Origin: Silanimonas sp021297925
GTDB lineage: Bacteria; Pseudomonadota; Gammaproteobacteria; Xanthomonadales; Xanthomonadaceae
Direction: 5' to 3'
NCBI GenBank assembly: GCA_027532825.1
Contig: JAPZTL010000008.1
Location: 1 to 64,000, forward strand
Length of the DNA: 64,000 bases
A program made the position numbers and the translations under genes. Below, in pieces: positions 52,234 to 60,922 of this stretch; within the stretch, counting starts at the first letter, position 1; each line of letters starts with the position of its first letter. A model generated the notes under the pieces. That model was not told the DNA's origin. It ran no database searches and saw only the letters and a program-made list of their open reading frames with translations.

Positions 52234-53118
52234 ATGCGACTGCCGATGTTTACGCTTGCTCTTCTCGCTGCGTTCGCGGCCCCGGGGTGGGCGGCCGAGC
52301 CTCGCGTCGAGGAGGTGCGCTTCGTCAGCCATGGCGCGACGCTGTCGGGCAGCCTCGCCCTGCCGGAAGGGAAGCCCATCGTCGCCGGCGTGGTGTTCAT
52401 CCACGGCTCCGGCGAGCAGGTGCGCAGCCTCGGCGTGGCCCGGCGCTTCGCCGATGGTGGCATCGCCGCGCTGGTCTACGACAAGCGCGGCGTGGGGCGC
52501 TCGGGAGGGGTGTACGAGGGCGAGCAGAGCGTCACCGGCATGAACATCGCGCTCCTGGCGGATGACGCGGTGGCGGCGCTCGAGACCTTGGCGACGCAGC
52601 CCGGGCTCGATGCGGTGCCGCTCGGTTTCGCCGGCATCTCGCAGGCCGGCTGGATCGCGCCGGTCGCCGCGACCCGGACTCGCCAAGCGGATTTCCTGCT
52701 GCTGTGGAGCGCACCGGTGACCAGGGTCAGCGAGGAGGACATCTACAGCAAGCACACCGGCGACCGCGACGGTCCCGACCGTCCGGCCTACGCCACGGCG
52801 CTGGCCGCGCGCGACACGCCCTACGTCTGGCCGGCCTTCCTCGGCCGGGATACCGATCCCGCCGAAGACCTCGCGACGCTGGCGATCCCGGGTTTCTGGA
52901 TCTTCGGCGAACAGGACGGCAGCATTCCGGTGGACCTCTCGCTGCGGAACCTGCGCGCGCTGCAGGCCAAGGGTCACCGGTACGAGTATCGCGTCTTCCC
53001 CGGGCAGGGCCACAACAACATGGCCGCGACCTTCGATGCGGCGATCGCGTGGGTCGCGTCGCTCGCGTCCTCGGCGTCGTCGGAATGTGCGGGCGACGCT
53101 TGCAGGCCCGCGCGCTGA
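52234..53118 (+). CDS. Exported alpha/beta hydrolase
   Basis: 294 residues. Signal peptide (1-20, ending GWAA). VVFIHGSGEQ oxyanion loop, YDKRGVGRS, nucleophile in GISQAG, Asp in FGEQDGSIP, His in PGQGHNN. Similar to the bacterial dipeptidyl-peptidase/S9-like single-domain hydrolases often found near S9 peptidases; substrate unknown. The start lies 32 bp past the terminator with a weak GAGG. Confidence 0.88.
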   Translation: MRLPMFTLALLAAFAAPGWAAEPRVEEVRFVSHGATLSGSLALPEGKPIVAGVVFIHGSGEQVRSLGVARRFADGGIAALVYDKRGVGRSGGVYEGEQSVTGMNIALLADDAVAALETLATQPGLDAVPLGFAGISQAGWIAPVAATRTRQADFLLLWSAPVTRVSEEDIYSKHTGDRDGPDRPAYATALAARDTPYVWPAFLGRDTDPAEDLATLAIPGFWIFGEQDGSIPVDLSLRNLRALQAKGHRYEYRVFPGQGHNNMAATFDAAIAWVASLASSASSECAGDACRPAR

Positions 53119-53178
53119 TCGACGCCGGCGATCGCGCCCTCCGGTGCCGTTCTGGTCGAGGCGAGGGGACGGCTTCCC

Positions 53179-53194
53179 GTGCATTCGTATGCAC
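53179..53194. promoter_or_regulatory. Candidate LacI-type operator upstream of the GH13 gene
   Basis: GTGCAT-TCGT-ATGCAC, a perfect 6-bp inverted repeat with CG in the centre, 35 bp before the -10. Confidence 0.4.
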
Positions 53195-53228
53195 CGGCCC
53201 TCGATTCAGGACCGCGGCGTCGCATCGA

Positions 53229-53234
53229 TACACT
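53229..53234 (+). promoter_or_regulatory. -10 element of the GH13 gene
   Basis: TACACT, 29 bp before ATG 53264. Confidence 0.45.
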
Positions 53235-53263
53235 TGATGGATCTTCGGACGCTCGGGCTTCCC

Positions 53264-55000
53264 ATGCGCTTGCACCCGCTTTCCGCCTTGCTCGCCGGCC
53301 TCTTGGCGGCATCGACGCTGGCCGCCGAGACGGAGGCCACGGCGACCGTCGAGCGGACGTCGGCACGATTGCCGGTGTTCGTCGGCACCACCGAGCCGAT
53401 GGCCGCGCATGCGGTGTACTTCCTGATGACCGACCGCTTCGTCAACGGCGACCCGTCGAACGACCACCGCGAGCAGGGCTTGCCCGACCACGGCACCTGG
53501 GGCGGGCCCGTGCCGGGCGCGCCGCCGGGCAAGGAAGATTTCGTCGGCTACCTCGGGGGTGATTTCCGCGGCATCCTCGATAACGCCGGCTACATCCGCG
53601 ACCTCGGCTTCGGCGCGGTGTGGTTGACGCCGATCGTCGAGCAACCGGATGAAGCGTTCAGCGGCGGCACGCCGGCGGCGTGGGGGAAGATGTTCACCGA
53701 CGGCGGCAAGTCGGGTTACCACGGCTACTGGGGCACGAACTTCTACCAGATCGACGAGCACCTGCCGTCGGAGGGCCTCGACTTCCGCGCGCTCGCCGCC
53801 GGCCTGCGCGCCCGTGGCCTGAAGACCGTGCTCGACGTGGTCGCCAACCACGGTTCGCCGTCGTTCTCCGCGCCCGAGCAGCGCGACCAGTTCGGCAAGC
53901 TGTTCAACGAGGCGGGCGAGCTCGTCGCCGACCACCAGAACCTGCACCCGAAGCGACTGAAGCCGGAGCGCAACCCGCTGCACGCGTTCTTCCACCCCGA
54001 GCCCGACATCGCCCAGCTCTCGAACTTCGACGAAAGCAACCGGGCGGTGGTCGACTACCTCGTGGGCAGCAGCTTGAAGTGGCTGGGGCAGGGCGCCGAT
54101 GCCTTGCGCCTCGACACCATCAAGCACATGCCGCTGCCGTTCTGGAAGACCTACGCGGACCGCCTGCGCGCCGAGCATCCCGGACTCTTCATGTTCGGCG
54201 AGGCCTTCGACTACGACCCCGAGCTTCTGGGACGCTTCACGCAGCCCGGGAACGGCAGCATCAGCGTGCTCGACTTCCCGCTGCAGAAGGCCATGGGCGA
54301 GGTCTTCGGCAAGCGCGATGCCGGCTACGAGGCGATCGTTCCGGCGCTGTTCCTCGACGACCGCCCGTACGCGAATCCTTACGTGCTGATGACCTTCTAC
54401 GACAACCACGACATGCCGCGGCTCGACGCCGACGACGCGGGGTTCATCAACGCGAACAACCTGCTCTTCACCGTGCGCGGCATCCCGGTGGTCTACCAGG
54501 GCTCGGAGGTGGGCTTCATGCGCGGCACCGCCGAACACGCCGGCAACCGCAACTACTTCGGGCAGGCGCGCATCGACGCGGCGCCGTCGAACCCGATCCA
54601 CGCGGCCCTGAAGCGCATCGCCAACCTTCGCGCCAACACGCCGGCGCTGCAGCGCGGCCTGCAGGTGAACCTCGAGTTCCAGGGCGATCGCGCGGCGTTC
54701 TATCGCATCCTCGAGCAGGACGGCGTGGCGCAGACGGCCCTGGTGCTGCTCAACAAGGGCGACACCGCCACGCGCTTCCGCCTCACCGAAAACCTGCAGC
54801 CCGGCCGCTGGCGCCCGGCGCTGGGCGGCGAGACCGTGCCGCTCGCCGCGGGCCGGGCCTTCGAGGCCGAGGTACCCGCGAACGGCGTGCAGGTCTACCT
54901 GTTCGAACAGCCCATCACCGCGCCGGCGCTGCGGGCGGCGGCGGAGGCGGCGGCTCGGGCGATCCCGGCGTCGCGAGGCGCAGTTCCAGCGGCCGATTGA
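53264..55000 (+). CDS. Secreted GH13 alpha-amylase/cyclodextrin-glucanotransferase-like enzyme
   Basis: 578 residues. Signal peptide (1-20, ending STLA). GH13 (beta/alpha)8 barrel motifs: DVVANH (region I), DALRLDTIKH (nucleophile Asp, region II), MFGEAFDY (acid/base Glu, region III), TFYDNHDMPR (Asp, region IV). C-terminal beta-sandwich follows. Breaks alpha-glucans outside the cytoplasm, feeding the neighbouring glucose-catabolic operon. Its 3' end overlaps the convergent phosphatase gene by 86 bp. Confidence 0.93.
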   Translation: MRLHPLSALLAGLLAASTLAAETEATATVERTSARLPVFVGTTEPMAAHAVYFLMTDRFVNGDPSNDHREQGLPDHGTWGGPVPGAPPGKEDFVGYLGGDFRGILDNAGYIRDLGFGAVWLTPIVEQPDEAFSGGTPAAWGKMFTDGGKSGYHGYWGTNFYQIDEHLPSEGLDFRALAAGLRARGLKTVLDVVANHGSPSFSAPEQRDQFGKLFNEAGELVADHQNLHPKRLKPERNPLHAFFHPEPDIAQLSNFDESNRAVVDYLVGSSLKWLGQGADALRLDTIKHMPLPFWKTYADRLRAEHPGLFMFGEAFDYDPELLGRFTQPGNGSISVLDFPLQKAMGEVFGKRDAGYEAIVPALFLDDRPYANPYVLMTFYDNHDMPRLDADDAGFINANNLLFTVRGIPVVYQGSEVGFMRGTAEHAGNRNYFGQARIDAAPSNPIHAALKRIANLRANTPALQRGLQVNLEFQGDRAAFYRILEQDGVAQTALVLLNKGDTATRFRLTENLQPGRWRPALGGETVPLAAGRAFEAEVPANGVQVYLFEQPITAPALRAAAEAAARAIPASRGAVPAAD

Positions 55001-55550
55001 GCATCCGCTCCATCGGCAGCGGCCACAGGCCCAGCGGGGCGACGCGCTGCATCGCCTCCTGCGGGCTGAGGCCGCGTTCGCGCACCAGCCACGCGGCGTA
55101 GAGCTGTCCGGCCCGCGCACCGCTGCCACAGTGCAGCAGCAGGTCGCCGCCGCCCTCGGCCATGGCCTTGGAGAAGGCGTCGAGCACTTCCGGCGTGAAC
55201 CCCCCGCTGCCGTCGATGGGCAGGTCGGCATAGGCCAGCCCGGCGTCGCGGGCGGCGGCGGCATCGTCGAAGCCCAGCGTGGCGCGCTCGGCCGGTGTCC
55301 GCAGGCTGATCACGCGGGTGACGCCGGCGGCCTTGATCGTGGCGAAGTCGGCCGCGGCGGGCTGGCCGGCGAGCCGGATGCCGTCGAAGGCGAGGGCGCG
55401 TTCGACGAACGGTGCGGGGTCCGCCGCGGGCGCCGGGGCGGCCGGCGTTGCCGGTGCCCCGGTTGCGGCGGCAAGGATCGGCGTGGCCAGCAGCGCCAAG
55501 CCCAACAGGGTCCGGCGGGTCGTCAGGGCGAGGCAGGCGGACGGCATCAT
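54915..55550 (-). CDS. Exported Cys-based protein phosphatase (DUF442/BLH-phosphatase-like)
   Basis: 211 residues. Signal peptide (about 1-28, with twin Arg TRRTLLGLALL). HCGSGARAG is the HCx5R phosphatase loop. Similar to the beta-lactamase-hydrolase-like/DUF442 sulphur-metabolism phosphatases and other tyrosine-phosphatase-like proteins. The Pro-rich tail (PEPPPPPPP) is encoded inside the amylase gene on the other strand. ATGA overlap with the LacI gene indicates coupling. Confidence 0.85.
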   Translation of the reverse strand: MMPSACLALTTRRTLLGLALLATPILAAATGAPATPAAPAPAADPAPFVERALAFDGIRLAGQPAAADFATIKAAGVTRVISLRTPAERATLGFDDAAAARDAGLAYADLPIDGSGGFTPEVLDAFSKAMAEGGGDLLLHCGSGARAGQLYAAWLVRERGLSPQEAMQRVAPLGLWPLPMERMLNRPLELRLATPGSPEPPPPPPPAAPAR

Positions 55551-56623
55551 CGGGCCCGGCTGGGTCGCGGCGCTTTCGTGGACGTCGCCCGCCCGATGCC
55601 GCAGGAGCCTCGCACCACAAGGCTCGGGACGAGCACTTCGCTCGCCACCGTCTCGCCGCGGATCTCGCGGATGAGGGTGTGGACCAGCGTTTCCCCGGCC
55701 CGCTTGGTGTCCTGCAGCACGGTGGTCAGCGGGGGGTGGGTGAAGGCGGCGACCGGCTGGTCGTCGAAGCCGACCACGGCCACGTCCTCCGGGATCCGGC
55801 GGCCGTGCTCGGCGAGCGCGCGCATGGCGCCGATGGCGATCAGGTCGCTGGCGCAGAACATGGCGTCGAAGGCGACGCCGCGGGCGAGCAGCGCTTGAGC
55901 CGCGGCATACCCGGCGAGTTCGGTGGAATCGATGACGTCGATCTGCAGCGCGGGATCGACGGCGATGCCACCCTCGTCCAGTGCGTCGCAGAGGCCGAGG
56001 TAGCGGTCGCGGAACTCCGGCGCCGTCAGCTGGTTGGCGCCGAGGTAGGCGATGCGACGCCGCCCAAGGCCCGCGAGATGCCGGCCCACGAGCCGGCCGC
56101 CTTCGCGGTTGTCGCTACCGATCGAGACGCCGGGCTGGTCGGCCAGCACGGGCCCCCAGCGCACGAAATGCGTGCCCTGCTGCACGAGGCGGTCGAGCTT
56201 GTCGCGCGTGGTGAACCAGTCGCCATAGCCCAGCAGGATCAGGCCGTCTGCCTTGTGCGCGTCCTGGTAGTCGGCGTGCCAGTCCTCGCTGAACTGCTGG
56301 AAGCTGACCAGCAGGTCGTAGCCCTGCCGAGCACAGGCGCGGGTGATCGAGCCCAGCATCGTCAGGAAGAAGGGGTTGATCAGCGTGTCGTTCGGGGTCG
56401 GGTCCTCGAACAGCAGCAAGGCAAGGGTGACGGAACTCTGGCGGCGCAGGTTCGAGGCGTTCTTGTCGACCTTGTAGTTGAGCTCGCGGGCGATCTCGCG
56501 GATGCGCCGGCGGGTTTCCTCGCTGACCAGGGGGCTGTCGCGCAGCGCGCGCGAGACCGTGGCCTGCGAGACGCCGGCCCGGTAGGCGATGTCGAACGAC
56601 GTGGGGCGGGATTTCGGGTTCAT
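55547..56623 (-). CDS. LacI-family transcriptional regulator
   Basis: 358 residues. N-terminal HTH (TSFDIAYRAGVSQATVSRAL) with hinge helix, then a periplasmic-binding-like sugar domain (DGLILLG, SDLIAIGAMRAL, VGFDDQPVAAFTHPPLTTV). Sits at the end of the Entner-Doudoroff operon and next to the GH13 gene, so it probably controls alpha-glucan or glucose use. TATCCT lies 9 bp before its ATG, giving it a possible own promoter with a very short leader. Confidence 0.93.
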   Translation of the reverse strand: MNPKSRPTSFDIAYRAGVSQATVSRALRDSPLVSEETRRRIREIARELNYKVDKNASNLRRQSSVTLALLLFEDPTPNDTLINPFFLTMLGSITRACARQGYDLLVSFQQFSEDWHADYQDAHKADGLILLGYGDWFTTRDKLDRLVQQGTHFVRWGPVLADQPGVSIGSDNREGGRLVGRHLAGLGRRRIAYLGANQLTAPEFRDRYLGLCDALDEGGIAVDPALQIDVIDSTELAGYAAAQALLARGVAFDAMFCASDLIAIGAMRALAEHGRRIPEDVAVVGFDDQPVAAFTHPPLTTVLQDTKRAGETLVHTLIREIRGETVASEVLVPSLVVRGSCGIGRATSTKAPRPSRAR

Positions 56624-56685
56624 ACGCCCCCGAGGATACCCCGCCCCGCGTGGCCGGCGCCGAGGCGGCGTGAGGGCCGCCCGGT

Positions 56686-57339
56686 TCAGCCCGGTCGGAG
56701 GGCCACGGCCTCGCGGGCCAAGCGCTCGATCCGCGCCCAGTCGCCCGCCACGATCGCGTCCTTGGGCAGCATCCACGAGCCGCCGACGGTGCCGACATTG
56801 GGCAGCGCGAGGAAATCCGGCGCGCTCGTCGCATCGATGCCGCCGGTGGGGCAGAAGCGCACCTGCGGGAAGGGGCCTGCGAAGCCCTTCAGCGCCGGGA
56901 TGCCCCCGGAGCTGACGGCCGGGAAGAACTTGAAGCGCTGGTGGCCGTGGGCCAGGCCCTGCATCACCTCGCTGGCGGTGGCGACGGCGGGCAGCCACGC
57001 GATCGGGCTGGCGTCCGCGGCGTGATACAGCGCCGGCGTTGCGCCGGGGCTGATGGCGAAGGTGCAGCCGGCGGCGGCCGAGGCTTCCAGGTCGGCCGGT
57101 GCGAGCACCGTGCCCGCGCCGAGCACGGCGCCCTCGACCTCGGCGGCGATGCGGCGCATGCCTTCGAGCGCGGCGGCGGTGCGCAGGGTCACTTCCAGCA
57201 CCGGCAGGCCGCCGGCCACCAGCGCGCGGGCCAGGGGCACGGCGTCTTCGACCCGGTCGATGACGATCACGGGCAGCACGGGGGCCTTGGCGAACACGGC
57301 ATCGATGGCGGCGTTGCGTGCCTCGGTGGTCCAACTCAT
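56686..57339 (-). CDS. eda: KDPG aldolase (2-keto-3-deoxy-6-phosphogluconate aldolase)
   Basis: 217 residues. Class I aldolase producing pyruvate and glyceraldehyde 3-phosphate. Schiff-base Lys in RFKFFPAV; Glu in LEVTLRT; CPTGGID phosphate loop. ATGA overlap with glk. Confidence 0.97.
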   Translation of the reverse strand: MSWTTEARNAAIDAVFAKAPVLPVIVIDRVEDAVPLARALVAGGLPVLEVTLRTAAALEGMRRIAAEVEGAVLGAGTVLAPADLEASAAAGCTFAISPGATPALYHAADASPIAWLPAVATASEVMQGLAHGHQRFKFFPAVSSGGIPALKGFAGPFPQVRFCPTGGIDATSAPDFLALPNVGTVGGSWMLPKDAIVAGDWARIERLAREAVALRPG

Positions 57340-58370
57340 GCAGCGTTCTCCGACTGGCGCAGGGCGCAGGCGGCGCCGAGCAGCCCGGGTTGAGGGTGGG
57401 TGATGACGTGCAGGCTCACCTTCTCGAGGTAGGCGGCGAAGCGGCCTTTGGCCAGGAAGCGTTCGCGGAAGGCGCTGCTCTGCAGGAAGGGGATGAAGCG
57501 CGGCACGATGCCACCGGCGATCATCACGCTCTTCGCGCCGTGGATCAGCGCGGTGTCGCCGACCACGCTGCCCAGCACGGCGCAGAAGCGGGCCAGCGTG
57601 CGGCGGGCGTTGAGGTCATGGCCTTCGAGCGCGGCTTCGACGATCGCCGCGGGTTCGCGCAGCACGGTGGCACTGTCGCCGAGCGGGCTCGGGCCGGTGC
57701 CGGGGTCGCGCAGCGCGGCCTCGATGTGCGAGAGGCCGACGCCGCAGAGCAAGCGCTCGTTGCTGGTGCGGCCGAAGCGCTGGTTCATCCAGCGGGCGAT
57801 CTTCTGCTCCTCGTCGCCGATGGGCGCGAAGCTCACGTGGCCGCCCTCGGTCTCGACGACCTGCCAGCCGCACGTAGCCTCACCGACCAGCATCGCCACG
57901 CCGAGGCCCGTGCCCGGACCCAGCACGCTGATCGGGCCACGCTGCGGCAGGGCGGCGTCGCCGTGCAGGCAGACCACGTCCTCGGGCGAGAGCGCTGGCA
58001 CCGACCATGCCACCGCGCCAAAATCGTTGATGACGTCAAAACGCTCGAAGCCGAGCACGCCCTGCAGCTCGCGCCGCGAGAACGCCCAGGCGCGGTTGGT
58101 GAGGCGGATGGCGTCGCCGTCCACCGGGCAGGCGACGGCGATGGCGGCTTGTGCGGGCCGCTGCCCGACCCCGGCGAGGTAGGCCTCGGCGGCGTGCTGC
58201 AGGCTGGCGTACTCGCAGCAGGGCAGGGTGCGGACGGCATGCATGTCGGGCCGCGCCGCAGCGAGGTCGGTCAGCGCGAAGCGCGCATTGGTGCCGCCGA
58301 TGTCGGCGATCAGCGCGGGCTGGGCGAGCTCAGGCACACCTTCCGCGGCGTGGCGGCTGGCGGCGCTCAC
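57336..58370 (-). CDS. glk: Glucokinase (Glk family)
   Basis: 344 residues, GTG start set by GTGA overlap with edd. ATP phosphate motif DIGGTNARFAL, catalytic Asp in NDFGAVAW, GTGLGVAML and the EGGHVSF zinc-free signature. Phosphorylates glucose entering the pathway. Confidence 0.96.
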   Translation of the reverse strand: MSAASRHAAEGVPELAQPALIADIGGTNARFALTDLAAARPDMHAVRTLPCCEYASLQHAAEAYLAGVGQRPAQAAIAVACPVDGDAIRLTNRAWAFSRRELQGVLGFERFDVINDFGAVAWSVPALSPEDVVCLHGDAALPQRGPISVLGPGTGLGVAMLVGEATCGWQVVETEGGHVSFAPIGDEEQKIARWMNQRFGRTSNERLLCGVGLSHIEAALRDPGTGPSPLGDSATVLREPAAIVEAALEGHDLNARRTLARFCAVLGSVVGDTALIHGAKSVMIAGGIVPRFIPFLQSSAFRERFLAKGRFAAYLEKVSLHVITHPQPGLLGAACALRQSENAA

Positions 58371-60193
58371 AGCCCGGTGCTCCCGTACAGCGCGCAGGCG
58401 CCGTCCTCCGCGGAATCGACGTGATCGCGGAACACGGCGAAGAGCTCCCGGCCGACGCCGAACTGGTTGCCGGCGAGGTCCATCGGGGCGGGCGTGCGCG
58501 CGGCCCACTCGGCCTCGGGCACGTCGACCTCGACCGTCGAGGCTTCGGCATCGATGGTGACGACGTCACCGTCGCGGAGCTTGGCGATCGGCCCGCCGGC
58601 CACGGCCTCGGGCACGAGGTGGATGGCCGCCAGCACCTTGCCCGAGGCGCCGCTCATGCGGCCGTCGGTCAGCAGGGCGACACGCTGGCCACGGTCCTGC
58701 AGCAGGCCGAGCGTCGGCGTGAGCTTGTGCAGTTCCGGCATGCCGTTGGCCTTCGGGCCTTGGCGGCGGATGACGGCGACGAAATCGCCGTCGAGCTGGC
58801 CGGCCTTGAACGCGGCGAGCAGGTCGTCCTGGTCGTCGAAGACCTTGGCCGGCGCGGTGATGCGGCGGTGCTCCGGCGCGACGGCCGAGACCTTCACGAC
58901 GGCGCGGCCGAGGCGGCCGGTGACGAGGCGAAGCCCACCTTCGGTGTCGAAGGGCGTGGCCACGGGGCGCAGCACATTGAGGTCGCCGCTGGCGCGCGGC
59001 GGCTCGCGCCACGCGAGGCGCGTGCCGTCGAGGTGCGGCTCGAGCGACTGCTGGCGCAGGTCGCCGCCGTGCACGCACTTCAAGTCACCGTGCAGCAGGC
59101 CGGCGTCGATCAGCTCGCGGATCACGAAGCCGAGGCCGCCGGCGGCGTGGAAGTGGTTCACGTCGGCCGAACCGTTCGGGTACACGCGGGCCATCAGCGG
59201 CGTGGCGCGCGACAGCTCGTCGAGGTCGTCCCAGGTGATGCGCAGGCCGGCGGCGCGCGCCATGGCGACGAGGTGGATCGCGTGGTTGGTCGAACCGCCC
59301 GTCGCCGCGAGGCCGACCATCGCGTTGACGATGGCCCTCTCGTCGACCGTATGGCCGATGGGGCGCCAGTCGGGCCCAAGCGCAGTGACGCGCAGCGCCT
59401 GCTCGGCGGCGGCGACGGTGAGCGCGTCGCGCAGCGTGGTGCCCGGGTTCACGAAGGCCGAGCCCGGCAGGTGCAGGCCCATCACTTCCATCAGCATCTG
59501 GTTGCTGTTGGCCGTGCCGTAGAAGGTGCAGGTGCCGGCCGAGTGGTAGCTGGCCGATTCCGCCGCGAGCAGTTCCTCGCGCGTGGCCTTGCCCTCGGCG
59601 TAGCGCTGGCGCACCGCGGCCTTTTCCTTGTTCGGCAGGCCGGAGGGCATCGGGCCCGCGGGCACGAACACCACCGGCAGGTGCCCGAAGGCCAGCGCGC
59701 CCATCAGCATGCCCGGCACGATCTTGTCGCAGACGCCCAGCATCAGCGCGGCGTCGAACATGTCGTGCGAGAGCGCCACCGCGGTGGCCTGCGCGATGGT
59801 GTCGCGCGACCACAGCGAGAGCTCCATGCCGGTGCGGCCCTGGGTGACGCCGTCGCACATCGCTGGCACGCCACCGGCCACCTGCGCGGTGCCACCGGCA
59901 TTGCGCGCGGCCATCTTGATCAGCTCGGGGTAGGTCGCGAACGGCTGGTGCGCCGACAGCATGTCGTTGTAGGCGGTGACGATGCCGAGGTTCGGTTTGA
60001 CCTGGAGCTTCAGCGCGTCCTTGTCGTCGCCCGAGGCAGCGAAGCCGTGCGCGAGGTTGCCGCAGGACAAGCGGGCACGTGCCGTGCCCTTCAGGCGCGC
60101 GGCCTCGATGCGCGCGAGGTAGGCGGTGCGGGTCGGCGCGCTGCGCTCGCGGATCCGCTCGGTGACGCGTTCGACGACGGGGTGCAGCGACAT
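58367..60193 (-). CDS. edd: Phosphogluconate dehydratase
   Basis: 608 residues, the family length. Iron-sulphur dehydratase turning 6-phosphogluconate into KDPG. IlvD/Edd motifs: CDKIVPGMLMGAL, TCTFYGTANSNQM with cluster Cys, and TDGRMSGASGKV. ATGA overlaps at both ends (pgl and glk). Confidence 0.97.
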   Translation of the reverse strand: MSLHPVVERVTERIRERSAPTRTAYLARIEAARLKGTARARLSCGNLAHGFAASGDDKDALKLQVKPNLGIVTAYNDMLSAHQPFATYPELIKMAARNAGGTAQVAGGVPAMCDGVTQGRTGMELSLWSRDTIAQATAVALSHDMFDAALMLGVCDKIVPGMLMGALAFGHLPVVFVPAGPMPSGLPNKEKAAVRQRYAEGKATREELLAAESASYHSAGTCTFYGTANSNQMLMEVMGLHLPGSAFVNPGTTLRDALTVAAAEQALRVTALGPDWRPIGHTVDERAIVNAMVGLAATGGSTNHAIHLVAMARAAGLRITWDDLDELSRATPLMARVYPNGSADVNHFHAAGGLGFVIRELIDAGLLHGDLKCVHGGDLRQQSLEPHLDGTRLAWREPPRASGDLNVLRPVATPFDTEGGLRLVTGRLGRAVVKVSAVAPEHRRITAPAKVFDDQDDLLAAFKAGQLDGDFVAVIRRQGPKANGMPELHKLTPTLGLLQDRGQRVALLTDGRMSGASGKVLAAIHLVPEAVAGGPIAKLRDGDVVTIDAEASTVEVDVPEAEWAARTPAPMDLAGNQFGVGRELFAVFRDHVDSAEDGACALYGSTGL

Positions 60194-60909
60194 CAGGGGC
60201 TCCAGTGGATCGCGAGGTCCGGCGCGGCGGCCAGCAGGGCGTGGATGGGGGCGTCGGTGGCGGGGCGGGTGCGGGCCGATTCCAGCACGGCGCGTTTGGC
60301 CTCGCCGGTGATCATCAGCAGCAGCGAGCGCGTGGCCACGAGGCGCGACAGCGTGAGCGAGATGCGCGGAAACGGCGCTTCCGGCGGCAGCGGGTCGGGC
60401 GTGAGCGCGACGACGGGCGCGCGGTCGCCGGCGTCGAGGGCCGAGGGCGGCGTGACCTGCGGAAACAGCGAGGCGAAATGCGCGTCGGCACCCATGCCGA
60501 GCAGCACGGCGTCGAAGGCGCGGTGGGCGAGCGGCGCGAGGCTGGCCTCGGCGGTGGCGCCGGCCCCGACGGCGACGAAGGCCGACGGCTCCGCGGGCAC
60601 CAGCGGGTGGATCGCCACGCCGACCGCGGCGGCGAAGGCGTCCGCGAGCGCCCGCTCGTTGCGCTTGTCGTGCGTGGCCGGCACCCAGCGCTCGTCGCTG
60701 GCGACGAGGTGCACCTTCGGCCATGGCAGGTCCATCGCGGCGAAGCGGCGGTAGGCAGCGAAGGGCGTACTGCCGCCGGCCAGCGCCAGCCAGGCCTCGC
60801 CGCGCGCGGCGAGGCCGACGCGGACCGCCTCGGCCAAGGCCACGGCGACGGCGTCGGCCAGGGTATCGGCGTTCGCACTGGGGATGATCGGCAACGGGCG
60901 CATCGGCAT
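60193..60909 (-). CDS. pgl: 6-phosphogluconolactonase
   Basis: 238 residues from ATG 60909 (ATG 60903 is an alternative). SugarP-isomerase fold with LAGGSTPFAAYR, SDERWVP and LLGMGADAHFASLFP. Hydrolyses the lactone made by Zwf. The GGGGGG run upstream is the only ribosome site candidate. Confidence 0.95.
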   Translation of the reverse strand: MPMRPLPIIPSANADTLADAVAVALAEAVRVGLAARGEAWLALAGGSTPFAAYRRFAAMDLPWPKVHLVASDERWVPATHDKRNERALADAFAAAVGVAIHPLVPAEPSAFVAVGAGATAEASLAPLAHRAFDAVLLGMGADAHFASLFPQVTPPSALDAGDRAPVVALTPDPLPPEAPFPRISLTLSRLVATRSLLLMITGEAKRAVLESARTRPATDAPIHALLAAAPDLAIHWSP

Positions 60910-60922
60910 CGTGGGGGGGCGC

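Noticed and set aside
49962..52463. 833-codon minus-strand ORF
   Set aside because: Antisense of the oligopeptidase B-like gene and beyond.
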